Shown: positions 46,322 to 56,809 of the stretch, in pieces
Layout of the letters: each line of letters starts with the position of its first letter
Numbering within the stretch: the stretch's first letter is position 1
Assembly: GCA_963733065.1 (NCBI GenBank)
Contig: CAVTBT010000003.1
Coordinates: 310,001-374,000 of the forward strand
Reading direction: 5' to 3'
Length of the DNA stretch: 64,000 nucleotides
DNA from: CAVTBT01 sp963733065
GTDB taxonomy: Bacteria > Actinomycetota > Thermoleophilia > Gaiellales > Gaiellaceae
Notes under the pieces: generated by a model
Seen by the model: only the letters and a program-made list of their open reading frames with translations
The model's database searches: none
Told to the model about the DNA's origin: nothing
Translations under genes and position numbers: made by a program

Positions 46322-46906
46322 GTGCGCGTCTTCGTCCTGACCCGGCACGGCGAGTCGGAGCTCAACGTCACACGGCGCGTGAACGGCGATCCGGCCGTCG
46401 CGGTCGGGCTCACGGACCGCGGCCGCGAGCAGGCGCGCACCCTCGGGGAGCAGACCGCCCACTTCGAGCTCGAGGTCTGCGTCGTGACTCGTTTCGGACG
46501 GACGCGCGAGACCGCCGAGCTGGCGCTGGACGGCCGGACCGTCCCCGTCGTCGAGGAGCCGCTCCTCGACGACATCGACGTCGGCGACCTCGAGGGCCGG
46601 ACGCTCGACGACTACCGGACCTGGAAGCGGGCGCACACGCGCGCCGATGCGTTCCCGGGCGGCGAGTCCCTCGACGACGCCGCCCGCCGCTACGCCGCCG
46701 GGTTCCGCCGGCTGCTCGACCTGCCGCAGGACCGCGTGCTCGTCGTCTGTCACGAGATCCCGGTGCGCTACGCCGTGAACGCGGCAGCAGGCTCGAACGA
46801 TCTCGACGCTCCGGTGCACGACGTCGTCAACGCCGTGCCCTACCTCTTCGACGAGCGCGGGCTCGAACGCGCGGCGGCCGGCATCGACCGCGTGCTGCTG
46901 CAGTGA
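46322..46906 (+). CDS. histidine phosphatase (phosphoglycerate-mutase-like)
   Basis: 194 residues. Phospho-His motif LTRHGESELN, then RTRETAELAL, Glu in LEGRTLDDY, and the second His in VVCHEIPVRYAV. Single-domain, cytosolic; substrate unassignable, though broad sugar-phosphate or nucleotide phosphatases share this layout. GTG 46322, divergent from tig with 49 bases between starts. Confidence 0.88.
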   Translation: MRVFVLTRHGESELNVTRRVNGDPAVAVGLTDRGREQARTLGEQTAHFELEVCVVTRFGRTRETAELALDGRTVPVVEEPLLDDIDVGDLEGRTLDDYRTWKRAHTRADAFPGGESLDDAARRYAAGFRRLLDLPQDRVLVVCHEIPVRYAVNAAAGSNDLDAPVHDVVNAVPYLFDERGLERAAAGIDRVLLQ

Positions 46907-46939
46907 CGCCGGAGTCGCCGCGCCGTCGTGGCCGGCCGA

Positions 46940-47025
46940 TGCGGGCGAGAGGACTCGAACCTCCAAGGGCCTCGCGGCCCAGCGGGACCTAAACCCGCCG
47001 CGTCTGCCAGTTCCGCCACACCCGC
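46940..47025 (-). tRNA. tRNA-Leu(UAG)
   Basis: 86-nt class II tRNA. Acceptor GCGGGTG / CGCCCGC, anticodon loop TTTAGGT giving UAG, long variable arm (GGGCCGCGAGGCCC), T loop GGTTCGAGTCC. No encoded CCA. Confidence 0.96.
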
Positions 47026-47041
47026 GGCGTTGGCTCAGACG

Positions 47042-47278
47042 TTAGCGGCCGACGAGCAGCGAGAACGTCTCGCGGACGCTGTCGACAACCGCACCCGCCA
47101 GGGTGATGAGGCCGAAGGTCGCCGCGGCCGGCAAGGGCCGGTTGGTTGCGACGCCGGCCACGAGAGCGGCGAAGCAGCCGGTGAGGAAGCACGCGGCGAG
47201 GAACGGGCGGCGGGTGTAGGTGCCGACGGCGAGCCCGACGAGGAACGCGGCGCCGAAGATCGCGAACCCGACTGTCAT
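47042..47278 (-). CDS. small membrane protein, unknown function
   Basis: 78 residues from ATG 47278, with three hydrophobic segments (VGFAIFGAAFLVGLAVGTY, FLAACFLTGCFAALVAGVA, AAATFGLITLAGAVVDSV). No family was recognised. It is directly downstream of nothing and upstream of tRNA-Leu on the same strand; the divergent coiled-coil gene starts 82 bases away. Confidence 0.55.
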   Translation of the reverse strand: MTVGFAIFGAAFLVGLAVGTYTRRPFLAACFLTGCFAALVAGVATNRPLPAAATFGLITLAGAVVDSVRETFSLLVGR

Positions 47279-47360
47279 GGCGAAACCGTAGGACCGCCAC
47301 CGGACGGACCGGACCGCCGTCACGTTTCCAAATCGATCTCGGGGAGGTAAGGATACGAGC

Positions 47361-47986
47361 GTGGACGGCGAACTGAAGACCGACGTGGCGAGCGGCATGA
47401 AGGACATCGAGCAGCAATTGGAGGCCCTGCGGCGCGATCTGGGCCAGGCGAACGCACGCGCGGCCCAGCACGAGGGGCAGCTCACCGAGCTCGACGAGCG
47501 GCGCGCGGAGACGCTCGGACCGGCTGCAGCAGGCGCTCCAGCAGGTGGACGAGTTCCGCGCGGAGCTCGAGCGCAAGGAGGCAGCCCTCGAGGAGGCCCG
47601 GCAGCAGGCGGCCATCGCCGAGGTCGAGGCGGCCGTGCAGCGGCGTGACGAGACCGCGACCCAGGTCGCCGCGGCGGTCACGGTGGTCGTCGACGGGCTC
47701 GAGGAGCTCGACGGCCGCCGCGAGACGCTGGCCCAGGCCGAGGCCGACCTGGCCGGCCAGGGTCTCCGGGTGAAGGTCCCGGAGGAGCCGCCGTCCTTCG
47801 AGGAGGCGATGGAGCGCCTCGTCGGCGTCGTCCGCGGTGCTCCTCGACGAGACGCTCGAGGACGAGTTGCTCGAGGCGGCGGCGCGCAGTCCGCGTCCCA
47901 AGGCGATCGACGAGCTGCCGCCGCACCTGCAGGAGGCGGCCCGCAACCGGCGCCGCCAGCTGGCCAAGAAGCGCTGGGACGGCTAG
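47361..47986 (+). CDS. coiled-coil protein, unknown function, two frame breaks
   Basis: About 208 residues when repaired. Heptad-rich helices run from residue ~5 to ~130 (MKDIEQQLEALRRDLGQANA, LERKEAALEEARQQAAIAEV, VVVDGLEELDGRRETLAQAE). A short domain with DETLEDELLEAAARSPRPKA and a basic end (NRRRQLAKKRWDG) follows. Extra G bases near 47517 and 47838 break the frame; deleting each restores a continuous reading. GTG 47361. It is probably a cytosolic structural or scaffolding protein. Confidence 0.55.
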
Positions 47987-48071
47987 CGGGCGAATCGGGA
48001 CGACCAGGGTCGCGCCGGGGGCGATGGCCCGGGGCTTACGCGGACGAGCACGACCTCGTGTGAGCGTCGCA

Positions 48072-48091
48072 TGTGGGTGGAAACACCCACA
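48072..48091 (+). terminator. GAAA-capped hairpin
   Basis: TGTGGGTG-GAAA-CACCCACA, a perfect 8-bp stem with a GNRA tetraloop, 86 bases after the coiled-coil gene stop and 114 bases before the next start. It may be a terminator or leader structure; there is no T tract. Confidence 0.4.
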
Positions 48092-48205
48092 CGGCGCTCC
48101 AGCGAAGTTGCGTGCCTCCCCCGATGCCAGCCTCTTCGCCTGCTCGTATCGTCGGCCGCGTCGGCGCATCGCAGACGCGAGCGAGGAGCAACGAGAGGAG
48201 ACGAC

Positions 48206-48481
48206 GTGGCGATCGCGATGATGGTGGACAACCCGGACGGCTCGCAGGAGCTCTACGCCCGGATGCGGAAGCAACTCGACTTGGAGGCGCCTGCGGGCGG
48301 CATCCTCCACGTCGCCGGGCCGAGTCCGAACGGAGGCTGGCGTGTCATCGAAGTGTTCGAGTCGGAAGAGGACGCGAGGCGCTTCGAGAAGGAGCGGTTC
48401 GGCCCGGCCCTCGAGGCCGTGGGCTTCGCCGGCCGGCGCCCGCAGCTGCAGTTCTGGCCCGTCCACAGCTACATGAAGTAA
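48206..48481 (+). CDS. small ABM-like alpha/beta-barrel protein
   Basis: 91 residues from GTG 48206, five bases after GAGAGGAG. The strand-helix-strand pattern (IAMMVDNPDGSQELYARMRK, GGWRVIEVFESEEDARRFEK, PQLQFWPVHSYMK) resembles dimeric ferredoxin-like ABM/antibiotic-monooxygenase folds. No catalytic assignment is possible. A terminator follows, so it is monocistronic. Confidence 0.6.
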   Translation: MAIAMMVDNPDGSQELYARMRKQLDLEAPAGGILHVAGPSPNGGWRVIEVFESEEDARRFEKERFGPALEAVGFAGRRPQLQFWPVHSYMK

Positions 48482-48489
48482 GCGCTCGA

Positions 48490-48533
48490 GAGGCGGTCTG
48501 CGCGACGGCGGTGCGCATCGCGCAGACCGCCTC
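48490..48533 (+). terminator. hairpin terminator before the catabolic island
   Basis: AGGCGGTCTGCGCGA and TCGCGCAGACCGCCT form a 15-bp perfect stem around a 12-base loop, 9 bases after the stop at 48481. It insulates the importer promoter from the upstream gene. Confidence 0.6.
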
Positions 48534-48616
48534 GAGCCGAGGAGAGATCCCCACGGAGTCAATCGCGCGGAGAATCGGCACGGACCCGATCCCGAACCTC
48601 GCCTGGCTTCTCGCCG

Positions 48617-48646
48617 TAGACAAGGCCGAGGTCGAGTGATATATCA
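48617..48646 (+). promoter_or_regulatory. importer promoter with TGATATATCA operator
   Basis: -35-like TAGACA (48617-48622), 17-base spacer, then extended -10 TGATATATC (48637-48645). The perfect palindrome TGATATATCA (48637-48646) coincides with the -10. The same palindrome recurs at 53503, always followed by GCG. A regulator bound here would block the promoter. The predicted transcript start is ~20 bases before proV. Confidence 0.65.
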
Positions 48647-48673
48647 GCGTGCGCGTGTGAACGCGGACGCCGC

Positions 48674-49756
<1,083 letters not shown>

Positions 49757-51736
49757 ATGACGACCGTCGCCGCGGAGACCGTCCGCCGGGCGCCGATCGT
49801 CGTCCACCGGCCGTGGTGGCGGGGGAAGCTCGTTCAGGTCGCGAGCATCGTCGCGTTGATGTACCTCGCCTACCGGGTCTGGCCCCTCGACTACCCGTGG
49901 CCCGAGCGCCTGACGTGGAGCTCGCTCTCGGGTCACATCGACGACTTCCAGATCTGGCTGCTCGACCAGCGAAACGCCGAGAACCCGAGCTTCGTCTTCG
50001 CGCTCTTCGACGGGTTCGCAACGTTCGTGGACAACCTCGTCGAGTGGTTCGACCGTCTGCTGCTGTGGCTGACCTGGGTCGGGACGACGGCCGCGGGGAC
50101 GCTGGTAGCGCTCCGGTTCGGCGGCTGGCGTGCGGCTGCGTGGGTCGGAGTGGCGTTCGCCGCCTTCGCGCTCATGGGTCTGTGGACGGAGAGCATGCAG
50201 ACGCTCTCGCTGATGCTCGCCGCCGTCGGCCTGTCGCTCGCCGTCGGCATTCCGCTCGGAATCGCTGCCGGGCTCTCGAATCGCTTCCAGCGGGCGATCA
50301 CGCCTGTCCTCGACGCCATGCAGGTCGTGCCCGCCTTCGCCTATCTCCTGCCGGTGGTCATCCTCTTCTCCGTCGGCCCGGGCGCCGCGGTCGTGTCGAC
50401 GATGATCTACGCGATCCCGCCCGCCGTGCGCATCACCGCGCTCGGAATCCGGCAGGTCGCGGTGAACACCGTGGAGGCCGCGACCTCGATGGGGTCGACG
50501 CGCGGACAGGTGCTGACGAAGGTCCAGCTCCCGCTCTCGCGACGGATGATCCTGCTGGGCGTCAACCAGACGATGCTGTTCGCGCTCTCCATGGTCGTCA
50601 TCGCCGGTCTCATCGGCGGTGGCGGACTCGGTGACGTCGTCACTTCGGGGCTGTACTCGAACCCGGCCCTGGCGATCCTGGCAGGCGCCGCGATCGTGAT
50701 TCTCGCGATGGCCCTCGACCGGGCCACGGAGGCGGCAGCCGACCGCACCGACCCGGTGCGCCGCCACCTCACCGAGGAGGGGCGCAGGCGTCTGCACCTG
50801 ATGTCCGCGGCGGCCGTTGCCGCGGTCGCGCTCGCGGTCGTCCTCGCGAAGGCGTTCGGAGCCGCGGCGGTCTACCCGGCCGCGGCCACCGCACAGGAGT
50901 GGCTGCTCGCACGCGTCCAGGCCGCGCTCGACTACATCCAGGATCCCTCGACGTTCATCTTCTCCATCACCGAGCCCGTCGGGAACTTCCTCCTCGTGCA
51001 GGCGCTGCAGCCCCTGCAGGAGTTCCTCATGCAGGGGCCGTGGTTCGCGACGGTCATCGGACTCACGGCGATCGCCTTCGTCATCAGCGGTCTGCGCCCC
51101 GCCCTGACGACGTTCGCGATGTTCGTCTCGATCGGGGTGATGGGCATGTGGGAGCCGGCGATGGACACGTTCTCGCAGGTCCTCGTGGCGACCGCGCTGG
51201 CGGTCGCGATCGGTGTCGCGCTGGGGGTGTGGGCGGCAGAGAGCAGGACCGTGTCGCGAGTACTCCGTCCGGTCAACGACGTGCTTCAGACGCTGCCTCA
51301 GCTCGTCTACATCATCCCGTTCATCTACCTGATGCCGGTGTCGATCGTGCCCGGCATCGTCGCCGGCGTGCTCTACGCCTTCCCGGTCGTGGTGCGGCTC
51401 GTCGAACGGGGCGTTCGGGACGTGGCGCCGGACTCGGTCGAGGCGGCGGGCGCGTTCGGCGCGACGCGTCGCCAGGTGCTCACCAAGGTCAAGATCCCGC
51501 TCGCAGGCGACGCGATCATGCTCGGCGTCAACCAGGGGATCATCATGGTGCTCGCCGTCGTCGTGATCGGCGGGCTGGTCGGGTCGGGCGGCCTCGGGTA
51601 CCTGGTCGCGGAGGGACTCGTGCGCGGTGAGTTCGGCCAGGGGGTCGTGGCGTCGCTCGCAATTCTCGCGCTCGGTATCGCACTGGACCGCGTCACGCAA
51701 GCAACCCGCCGAACACGGAAGGAAGGAGTCATATGA
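49757..51736 (+). CDS. proW: double-length betaine-type ABC permease
   Basis: 659 residues, two ProW-like permease domains fused head to tail. Each has an EAA loop (VEAATSMGSTRGQVLTKVQL and VEAAGAFGATRRQVLTKVKI) and the PL-GVNQ and AGLIGGGGLG or GGLVGSGGLG turns. An N-terminal loop region and an extra helical linker join them. One gene thus supplies both membrane halves, where most systems use a homodimer. Stop overlaps the proX start as ATGA. Confidence 0.92.
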   Translation: MTTVAAETVRRAPIVVHRPWWRGKLVQVASIVALMYLAYRVWPLDYPWPERLTWSSLSGHIDDFQIWLLDQRNAENPSFVFALFDGFATFVDNLVEWFDRLLLWLTWVGTTAAGTLVALRFGGWRAAAWVGVAFAAFALMGLWTESMQTLSLMLAAVGLSLAVGIPLGIAAGLSNRFQRAITPVLDAMQVVPAFAYLLPVVILFSVGPGAAVVSTMIYAIPPAVRITALGIRQVAVNTVEAATSMGSTRGQVLTKVQLPLSRRMILLGVNQTMLFALSMVVIAGLIGGGGLGDVVTSGLYSNPALAILAGAAIVILAMALDRATEAAADRTDPVRRHLTEEGRRRLHLMSAAAVAAVALAVVLAKAFGAAAVYPAAATAQEWLLARVQAALDYIQDPSTFIFSITEPVGNFLLVQALQPLQEFLMQGPWFATVIGLTAIAFVISGLRPALTTFAMFVSIGVMGMWEPAMDTFSQVLVATALAVAIGVALGVWAAESRTVSRVLRPVNDVLQTLPQLVYIIPFIYLMPVSIVPGIVAGVLYAFPVVVRLVERGVRDVAPDSVEAAGAFGATRRQVLTKVKIPLAGDAIMLGVNQGIIMVLAVVVIGGLVGSGGLGYLVAEGLVRGEFGQGVVASLAILALGIALDRVTQATRRTRKEGVI

Positions 51737-52740
51737 GGAAGGCAAGCAACGAGAAGAAGGAGGGTCAGATGTCCAAGGGGGTGCGAGTCCGGTTCACGCT
51801 GTTGGTCGGTGCCTCGCTCGTCGCGGTGATCGCGCTCGTCTCGTCAGGGAGCGCGTTCGGCAGCGCACGGGGGCAGTCGTGCGGCACGGTCACGCTCAAC
51901 GAGCAGGCGTGGGCCGGCTCGACTGCGAACACCTACGTCGCGAAGTACGTGCTCGAGAAGCGACTCGGCTGCCGGGTCAAGATCTCGAAGGTCACCGAGA
52001 TCCCGGTCTTCCAGGCGATGGCGGACGGGAAGGTCGACGCAGTCCTCGAGGACTGGAACCACGTCGACCAGTATGCGCAGTTCGTGACGAAGCAGAAGTC
52101 GGTCGTCCTCCAGCGCGCGAACGGGCTGGTCGGCCACATCGGCTGGTTCATCCCGAGGTATCTGCTCAAGCAGTACCCCCAGTTCAAGACCTGGCGAGGG
52201 CTCAAGGGCAAGGAGACGGTGTTCAAGAGCGCCGAGTCCGGCTCGCAGGGGATGTTCCTCGGCGGTGACCCGTCCTACGTCCAGAAGGACAAGCAGCTCA
52301 TCGAGCTGCTCGATCTGGACTTCAAGCACGTGACGGTCGGTGCGGAGCCCGCCGAGGTGGCGCGGTTCACGCAGCAGATCAAGCAGAAGAAGCCGGTCAT
52401 CTTCTACTGGTGGACCCCGCAGTACCTCAACGCGAACCTCGACCTCGTCGAGGTGAAGCTCCCGCCGCGCTTCAGGGGCTGCCAGGACGACGCGAGCGCC
52501 GGTGGCGGCACCAGGAAGTACCGCTGCGCGTACGCCGCGGATCCGCTGAACAAGCTCTTCAGCAAGAAGTTCGCCCAGAGCGGCTCGCCCGCGGTGAAGG
52601 TGCTGAGGAACTGGAAGTGGTCGAACGGCGACCAGAACCTCGTCGCCAAGTGGATCGCCGGCGACAAGATGAAGCCGGAGCAGGCGGCCGAGAAGTGGGT
52701 CAAGGCGAACCCCGGCAAGGTCAACGCCTGGCTGAAGTGA
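51733..52740 (+). CDS. proX: betaine/choline-type substrate-binding protein
   Basis: 335 residues with an OpuAC-type fold. A signal peptide without lipobox Cys suggests a secreted or tethered binder. Trp/Tyr residues suited to a cation-pi cage appear in EQAWAGSTANTYVAKYV, LEDWNHVDQY and FYWWTPQYLN. Both ATG 51733 and ATG 51769 have good ribosome binding sites (GGAAGGAG and AAGGAGG); the second gives a more normal signal peptide. Ligand is choline, glycine betaine or a relative; sequence alone does not decide. Confidence 0.9.
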   Translation: MRKASNEKKEGQMSKGVRVRFTLLVGASLVAVIALVSSGSAFGSARGQSCGTVTLNEQAWAGSTANTYVAKYVLEKRLGCRVKISKVTEIPVFQAMADGKVDAVLEDWNHVDQYAQFVTKQKSVVLQRANGLVGHIGWFIPRYLLKQYPQFKTWRGLKGKETVFKSAESGSQGMFLGGDPSYVQKDKQLIELLDLDFKHVTVGAEPAEVARFTQQIKQKKPVIFYWWTPQYLNANLDLVEVKLPPRFRGCQDDASAGGGTRKYRCAYAADPLNKLFSKKFAQSGSPAVKVLRNWKWSNGDQNLVAKWIAGDKMKPEQAAEKWVKANPGKVNAWLK

Positions 52741-52746
52741 GGTGAG

Positions 52747-52779
52747 GGCGGCGCGGCGGGACGTCTCCGCCGCGCCGCC
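52747..52779 (+). terminator. hairpin terminator after the importer operon
   Basis: GGCGGCGCGGCGG and CCGCCGCGCCGCC make a 13-bp perfect stem, 7 bases after the proX stop and 10 bases before the gntR ATG. It separates the importer from the regulator gene or lowers read-through. Confidence 0.6.
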
Positions 52780-52788
52780 GGTTCGTCG

Positions 52789-53465
52789 ATGGCGACTCAA
52801 GCCCTCCATATCCACCAGCCCGAGGCGGCCGAGGCCCGCTCGCTGTCCGACCAGGCCTATTACCGGATCCGCGAGCTGATCGTCTCGCTCGAGCTCGCGC
52901 CCGGGTCGCCGATCAGCGAGCGGGAGCTGATGGCGCGATTCGCGCGTAGGGCGCACGCCGGTGCGAGAGGCGCTCCGCCAGCTCGCGCGCGAGCGCCTCG
53001 TGGAGGTCTATCCGCGGCGCGGGATGTTCGTCTCGGGGATCGACGTCGGCGACCTCGCCGGGCTGTCGGAGGTGCGGGCCGTGCTCGAGAGCCACGCGGC
53101 CGGTCTCGCCGCGGAGCGGGCGACGGACGACGACCGCGACGGCGATCGATGCGTTGCTCGACGAGCTCAACGAGGCGGGCGGCGAGCTCGGGGAGCGGAC
53201 GCTGATCGACCTCGACCAGCGCATCCACCGGCACATCTACGGCTGCACGCACAACCCGTTCCTGGAAGCGACGCTGAACGAGTACTACGTCCTCACGCTG
53301 CGCATCTGGTTCCTCGCGCTCGACAAGGTCGTCAGGCTCGACGACGCCGTGCGCGAGCACCGCGAGCTTCTCGAGGCGATTCGCGACGGCGACGCAATGG
53401 CCGCCGCGGACGCGATGCGCCGGCACGTAAAGGGCTTTGAGCAGGCGATTCGCCGCGTCCTGTGA
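52789..53465 (+). CDS. GntR-family regulator, FCD domain, two frame breaks
   Basis: About 225 residues when repaired. The winged helix (SDQAYYRIRELIVSLELAPG, SERELMARFA, RTPVREALRQLARERLVEVY) is joined to an FCD ligand domain with metal-type residues Asp in LIDLDQR, His in IHRHIYG, His in REHRELLEAI and His in MRRHVKGF. Extra bases near 52947 and 53135 break the frame; removing each restores it. Located between the importer and catabolic operons, whose promoters share TGATATATCA, it is the obvious candidate for the repressor. FadR-like FCD proteins usually bind short palindromes of this kind and release on binding an acid or amine ligand. Confidence 0.85.
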
Positions 53466-53482
53466 GCGGTTCAGGCGTGGGC

Positions 53483-53512
53483 CTGAAACCGGCATCCGCA
53501 ACTGATATATCA
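53483..53512 (+). promoter_or_regulatory. catabolic promoter with TGATATATCA operator
   Basis: -35-like CTGAAA (53483-53488), 17-base spacer, extended -10 TGATATATC. The palindrome TGATATATCA is at 53503-53512 (CTGATATATCAG including flanks). The first ATG lies 13 bases after it with no Shine-Dalgarno, so the transcript should be leaderless or nearly so. Confidence 0.7.
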
Positions 53513-53524
53513 GCGCCGTCGACC

Positions 53525-56045
53525 ATGAGCACCCTCCCACAGAAGGCACGCGCGGTCGTGATCGGCTGCGGAATCGTCGGCTCGAGCGTGGCGCACCACC
53601 TCTGTCTGCAGGGCTGGAGCGACGTCGTCCTCCTCGACAAAGGCCCGCTGCCGAATCCCGGCGGCTCCACCGGGCATGCCTCGAACTTCATCTTCCCGGT
53701 CGACCACTCGAAGGAGATGACGGCGCTCACCCTCGACAGCATGCGCCAGTACCGGGAGCTCGGGACGTTCACCGAGTCCGGCGGCATCGAGGTCGCGCGC
53801 ACCGAGGAGCGGATGCAGGAGCTCACCCGCCGCATGGCCTCGGCCAGGTCCTGGGGCGTAGAGCCCGTCTCGCTCCTCACTCCGGCGGAGGTGAAGGAGC
53901 TCGTCCCGTTCATCGACGAGACCGTCATCCTCGGCGGCTTCTACTCGCCGACGGTCGGGGTCGTCGACTCGCTCCGCACGGGCACGCTCATGCGGGAGCA
54001 GGCGGTCGAGGGAGGAGCGCTCGACGGTGGCCGCCGGCACCGAGGTGCTGGGGCTCGAGACGGAGGATGGCCGGGTCGCCCGCGTTCGGACGAGCGCCGG
54101 CGACGTCGAGACGGGAGTCGTCGTGGTCGCCTGCGGCGTCTGGAGCCCGAAGCTCGCGCGGATGGCGGGTGCGTGCATACCGCTCACGCCCGCCGTGCAC
54201 CAGATGATCGACATCGGGCCGGTGCCCCGCTTCGAGCGCGTCGAACGGAGCATCGAGTTCCCGATCGTGCGCGACATGGACACGAACATGTACGAGCGAC
54301 AGGATGGCACCTCGCTCGAGATCGGGTCGTACGCGCACCGTCCGATCCTGTACGAGCCAGAGGACCTGCCGTCCGTCGAGGAGGCCGCGCTCTCGCCGAC
54401 CGAGTTCCCGTTCACCCAGGAGGACTTCGCGCCGCAGCTCGAGCACGCGCTCGAGCTGATGCCCGAGATCGTCGGGGACGAGAGCGTCGGCATCAAGTAC
54501 GCGATCAACGGGATCCTCTCGCTCACGCCCGACGGGCTGCCGATCCTCGGCGAGACGCCCGAGGTGAAGGGGCTCTGGTCGGCGTCGGCGGTCTGGGTGA
54601 AGGAAGGGCCTGGTGTCGGCAAGGCACTCGCCGAGTGGATGGTGCACGGCGAGTCCGAGATCGACCTCCACACCTCCGACGTCGCGCGCTTCCACGACCA
54701 CCACAAGACGGACGCCCACGTGAAGGCGCGGGCGTCGGAAGGCTTCAACAAGACCTACGGCATCGTCCACCCGTCCGAGCAGTGGGCTTCGAACCGCGAC
54801 GTGCGGCTGTCGCCGTTCAACGCCAGACAGCGCGAGCTCGGCGCCGTGTTCTTCGAGGCGGCCGGTTGGGAGCGCCCGCAGTGGTACGAGTCGAACGCAC
54901 CTCTGCTCGAGGAGTTCGGCGAACGTGTCCACCCTCGCGGAGCCGAGTGGGATGCGCGCTGGTGGTCGCCGATCGTCAACGCCGAGCACCTGGCGATGCG
55001 AGAGCGAGCCGGGCTTTTCGACCTGTCGGCGTTCTGCATCTTCGACGTCGTCGGCCCGGGCGCGCTCGACGCGCTCGAGCGCGTCTCGGTGCGCCAGATC
55101 GACGTTCCGATCGGCCGCGTGGTGTACACGCCGTGGCTCTCACCGGGCGGCGGCTTCAAGGCCGACCTGACCATCATGCGGCTCGGCGCGGAGGAGTTCC
55201 GCGTCGTCACCGGCGGGGCGCACGGGATGGCCGACCGCAAGTGGCTGCGCGACCACCTTCCGGGCGACGGCTCGGCGCAGCTCGCCGATCTCACGTCCGC
55301 CTGGTGCACGCTCGGGCTCTGGGGCCCGCGCTCCCGCGACATCCTCGCGAGCGTCACGTCCGACGACGTCTCGCACGAGGGGTTCCCCTTTGCCACGTGC
55401 CGGACGATCGACGTCGACACGCTCCGCGTACTCGCCAACCGGATCTCCTACGTCGGCGACCTCGGCTGGGAGCTGTACGTCCCGATCGAGCAGGGCGCGC
55501 GCCTCTGGGACATCCTCTGGGAGGCGGGACGCGCCCACGGCGCGGTGCCCGCCGGCATCGGCGTCTACGGCACGACCGGCCGACTCGAGAAGTGCTACCG
55601 GGCCTACGGTGCCGAGCTCGAGAGCGAGTTCACCGTCGTCGAGGCGGGGATGGCAGGGCCGAAGGTGAAGGAGCAGGACTTCGTCGGCAAGGAGGCGTAC
55701 TTGCGCCACCGCGAGGAGGAGCCCGCGGCCGTGCTGTGCACGCTCACCGTCGACGACCACAACTCCGCAAATGGGCTGAAGCGCTACCCGCTGGGACGCG
55801 AGCCCGTCGTCTCACGCGACGGTGCGCCGCTGGTCGACGCGAAGGGCCGCCGTTCGTACGTGACCAGCGCGGGCGCCGGCCCGTCGATCGGGAAGCACAT
55901 CCTCATGGCGTATCTGCCGCCCGAGCAGGCGAGCGTCGGAGCCGAGCTCGCGGTCGAGTACCTGGGCGAGCGGTATCCGGTCACGGTCGACGTCGTCGGA
56001 GCGACGCCGATCTTCGATCCCGAGAACACGCGGATCCGCGCGTGA
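53525..56045 (+). CDS. dimethylglycine/sarcosine dehydrogenase-like flavoprotein fused to GcvT domain, one frame break
   Basis: About 839 residues. The N-terminal FAD domain (VVIGCGIVGSSVAHHL, LDKGPLPNPGGSTGHASN) has the His at the position used for covalent FAD in this family. The FAO_M linker domain follows. The C-terminal half is a GcvT folate domain (ERAGLFDLSAFCIFDVVGPG, then a Gly-rich C-terminal barrel). The family demethylates dimethylglycine or sarcosine and loads the one-carbon unit on tetrahydrofolate. Electrons should pass to the ETF encoded next. An extra C near 54022 breaks the frame. ATG 53525; its stop overlaps etfB as GTGA. Confidence 0.88.
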
Positions 56046-56809
56046 ACGTCCTGGCCTGCGTGAAGCGGGTGCCGCTGACGGGCGGGACGATCGTGCTCAC
56101 CGAGGACGCGCAGGCGATCGCGACCCAGCACCTCGGGTTCACGATCAGCCCGCACGAGGAGTGCGGCGTCGAGGAGGCGGTCCGGCTCGTCGAGGCACAC
56201 CGCGGCGAATCGGTCGTCCTGACGCTGGGTCCGCCAGAGGCCGAGGAGCAGCTCCGCGACGCGATGGCCCTCGGCGTCGACCGGGCGGTCCACCTGGTCA
56301 CCGGAGGCGAGGAGTGGGATCCGCAGGCGACCGCCGCGGCGATCGTGGAGGCGATCGAGGCGGAGCGCGCCGCAGGCGTCGACTACGACCTGATCTTCTT
56401 CGGCAACGAGTCTGCGGACTCCGGCGGCTACCAGGTCGGAATCCGGGTCGCGCACGCGCTGGGGCTGCCCGTTGCGACCGGCCTCAAAGGCGTCGTCGTC
56501 GAGGGCGCAGAGGTCCGATGCGAGCAAGAGGTTCCCGGCGGCAGGGACGTCTTCGTGCTCCCGTTGCCCGCAGTCGTCACCGTCAAGGAGGGCTTGAACT
56601 TCCCGCGCTATCCGTCCGTCCCGGGGCGCATGCGGGCGCAGAAGAAGCCCGTGGCGGCGCGGTCCCCCACTCCGCGGCCGGCACGGCTCGCGAAGCTCCG
56701 GCTCCTCGTGCCGCCAGGCCAGAAGAAGGAGGCGGAGATCCTGGGCCACGGTGCGGAGGCGGCGCCCCGCGTCGTCGAGGTGCTCGAGCAGATCGGCATG
56801 CGTCGATGA
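56042..56809 (+). CDS. etfB: electron transfer flavoprotein beta subunit
   Basis: 255 residues. Starts NVLACVKRVPLTGGTI; GVEEAVRLVEAH, DYDLIFFGNESADSGGYQVG and the AMP-site region LPLPAVVTVKEGLNFPRYP are typical. It pairs with EtfA to carry two electrons from flavin dehydrogenases. GTG 56042 overlaps the dehydrogenase stop; its own TGA overlaps the etfA ATG. The tight order dehydrogenase-etfB-etfA-Fe-S oxidoreductase supports one electron path. Confidence 0.94.
   Translation: MNVLACVKRVPLTGGTIVLTEDAQAIATQHLGFTISPHEECGVEEAVRLVEAHRGESVVLTLGPPEAEEQLRDAMALGVDRAVHLVTGGEEWDPQATAAAIVEAIEAERAAGVDYDLIFFGNESADSGGYQVGIRVAHALGLPVATGLKGVVVEGAEVRCEQEVPGGRDVFVLPLPAVVTVKEGLNFPRYPSVPGRMRAQKKPVAARSPTPRPARLAKLRLLVPPGQKKEAEILGHGAEAAPRVVEVLEQIGMRR

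Noticed and set aside
48511..48639. 43-codon plus-strand reading whose stop lies in the importer operator
   Set aside because: It starts inside the terminator loop, has no ribosome binding site and no similarity. It was left as non-coding.
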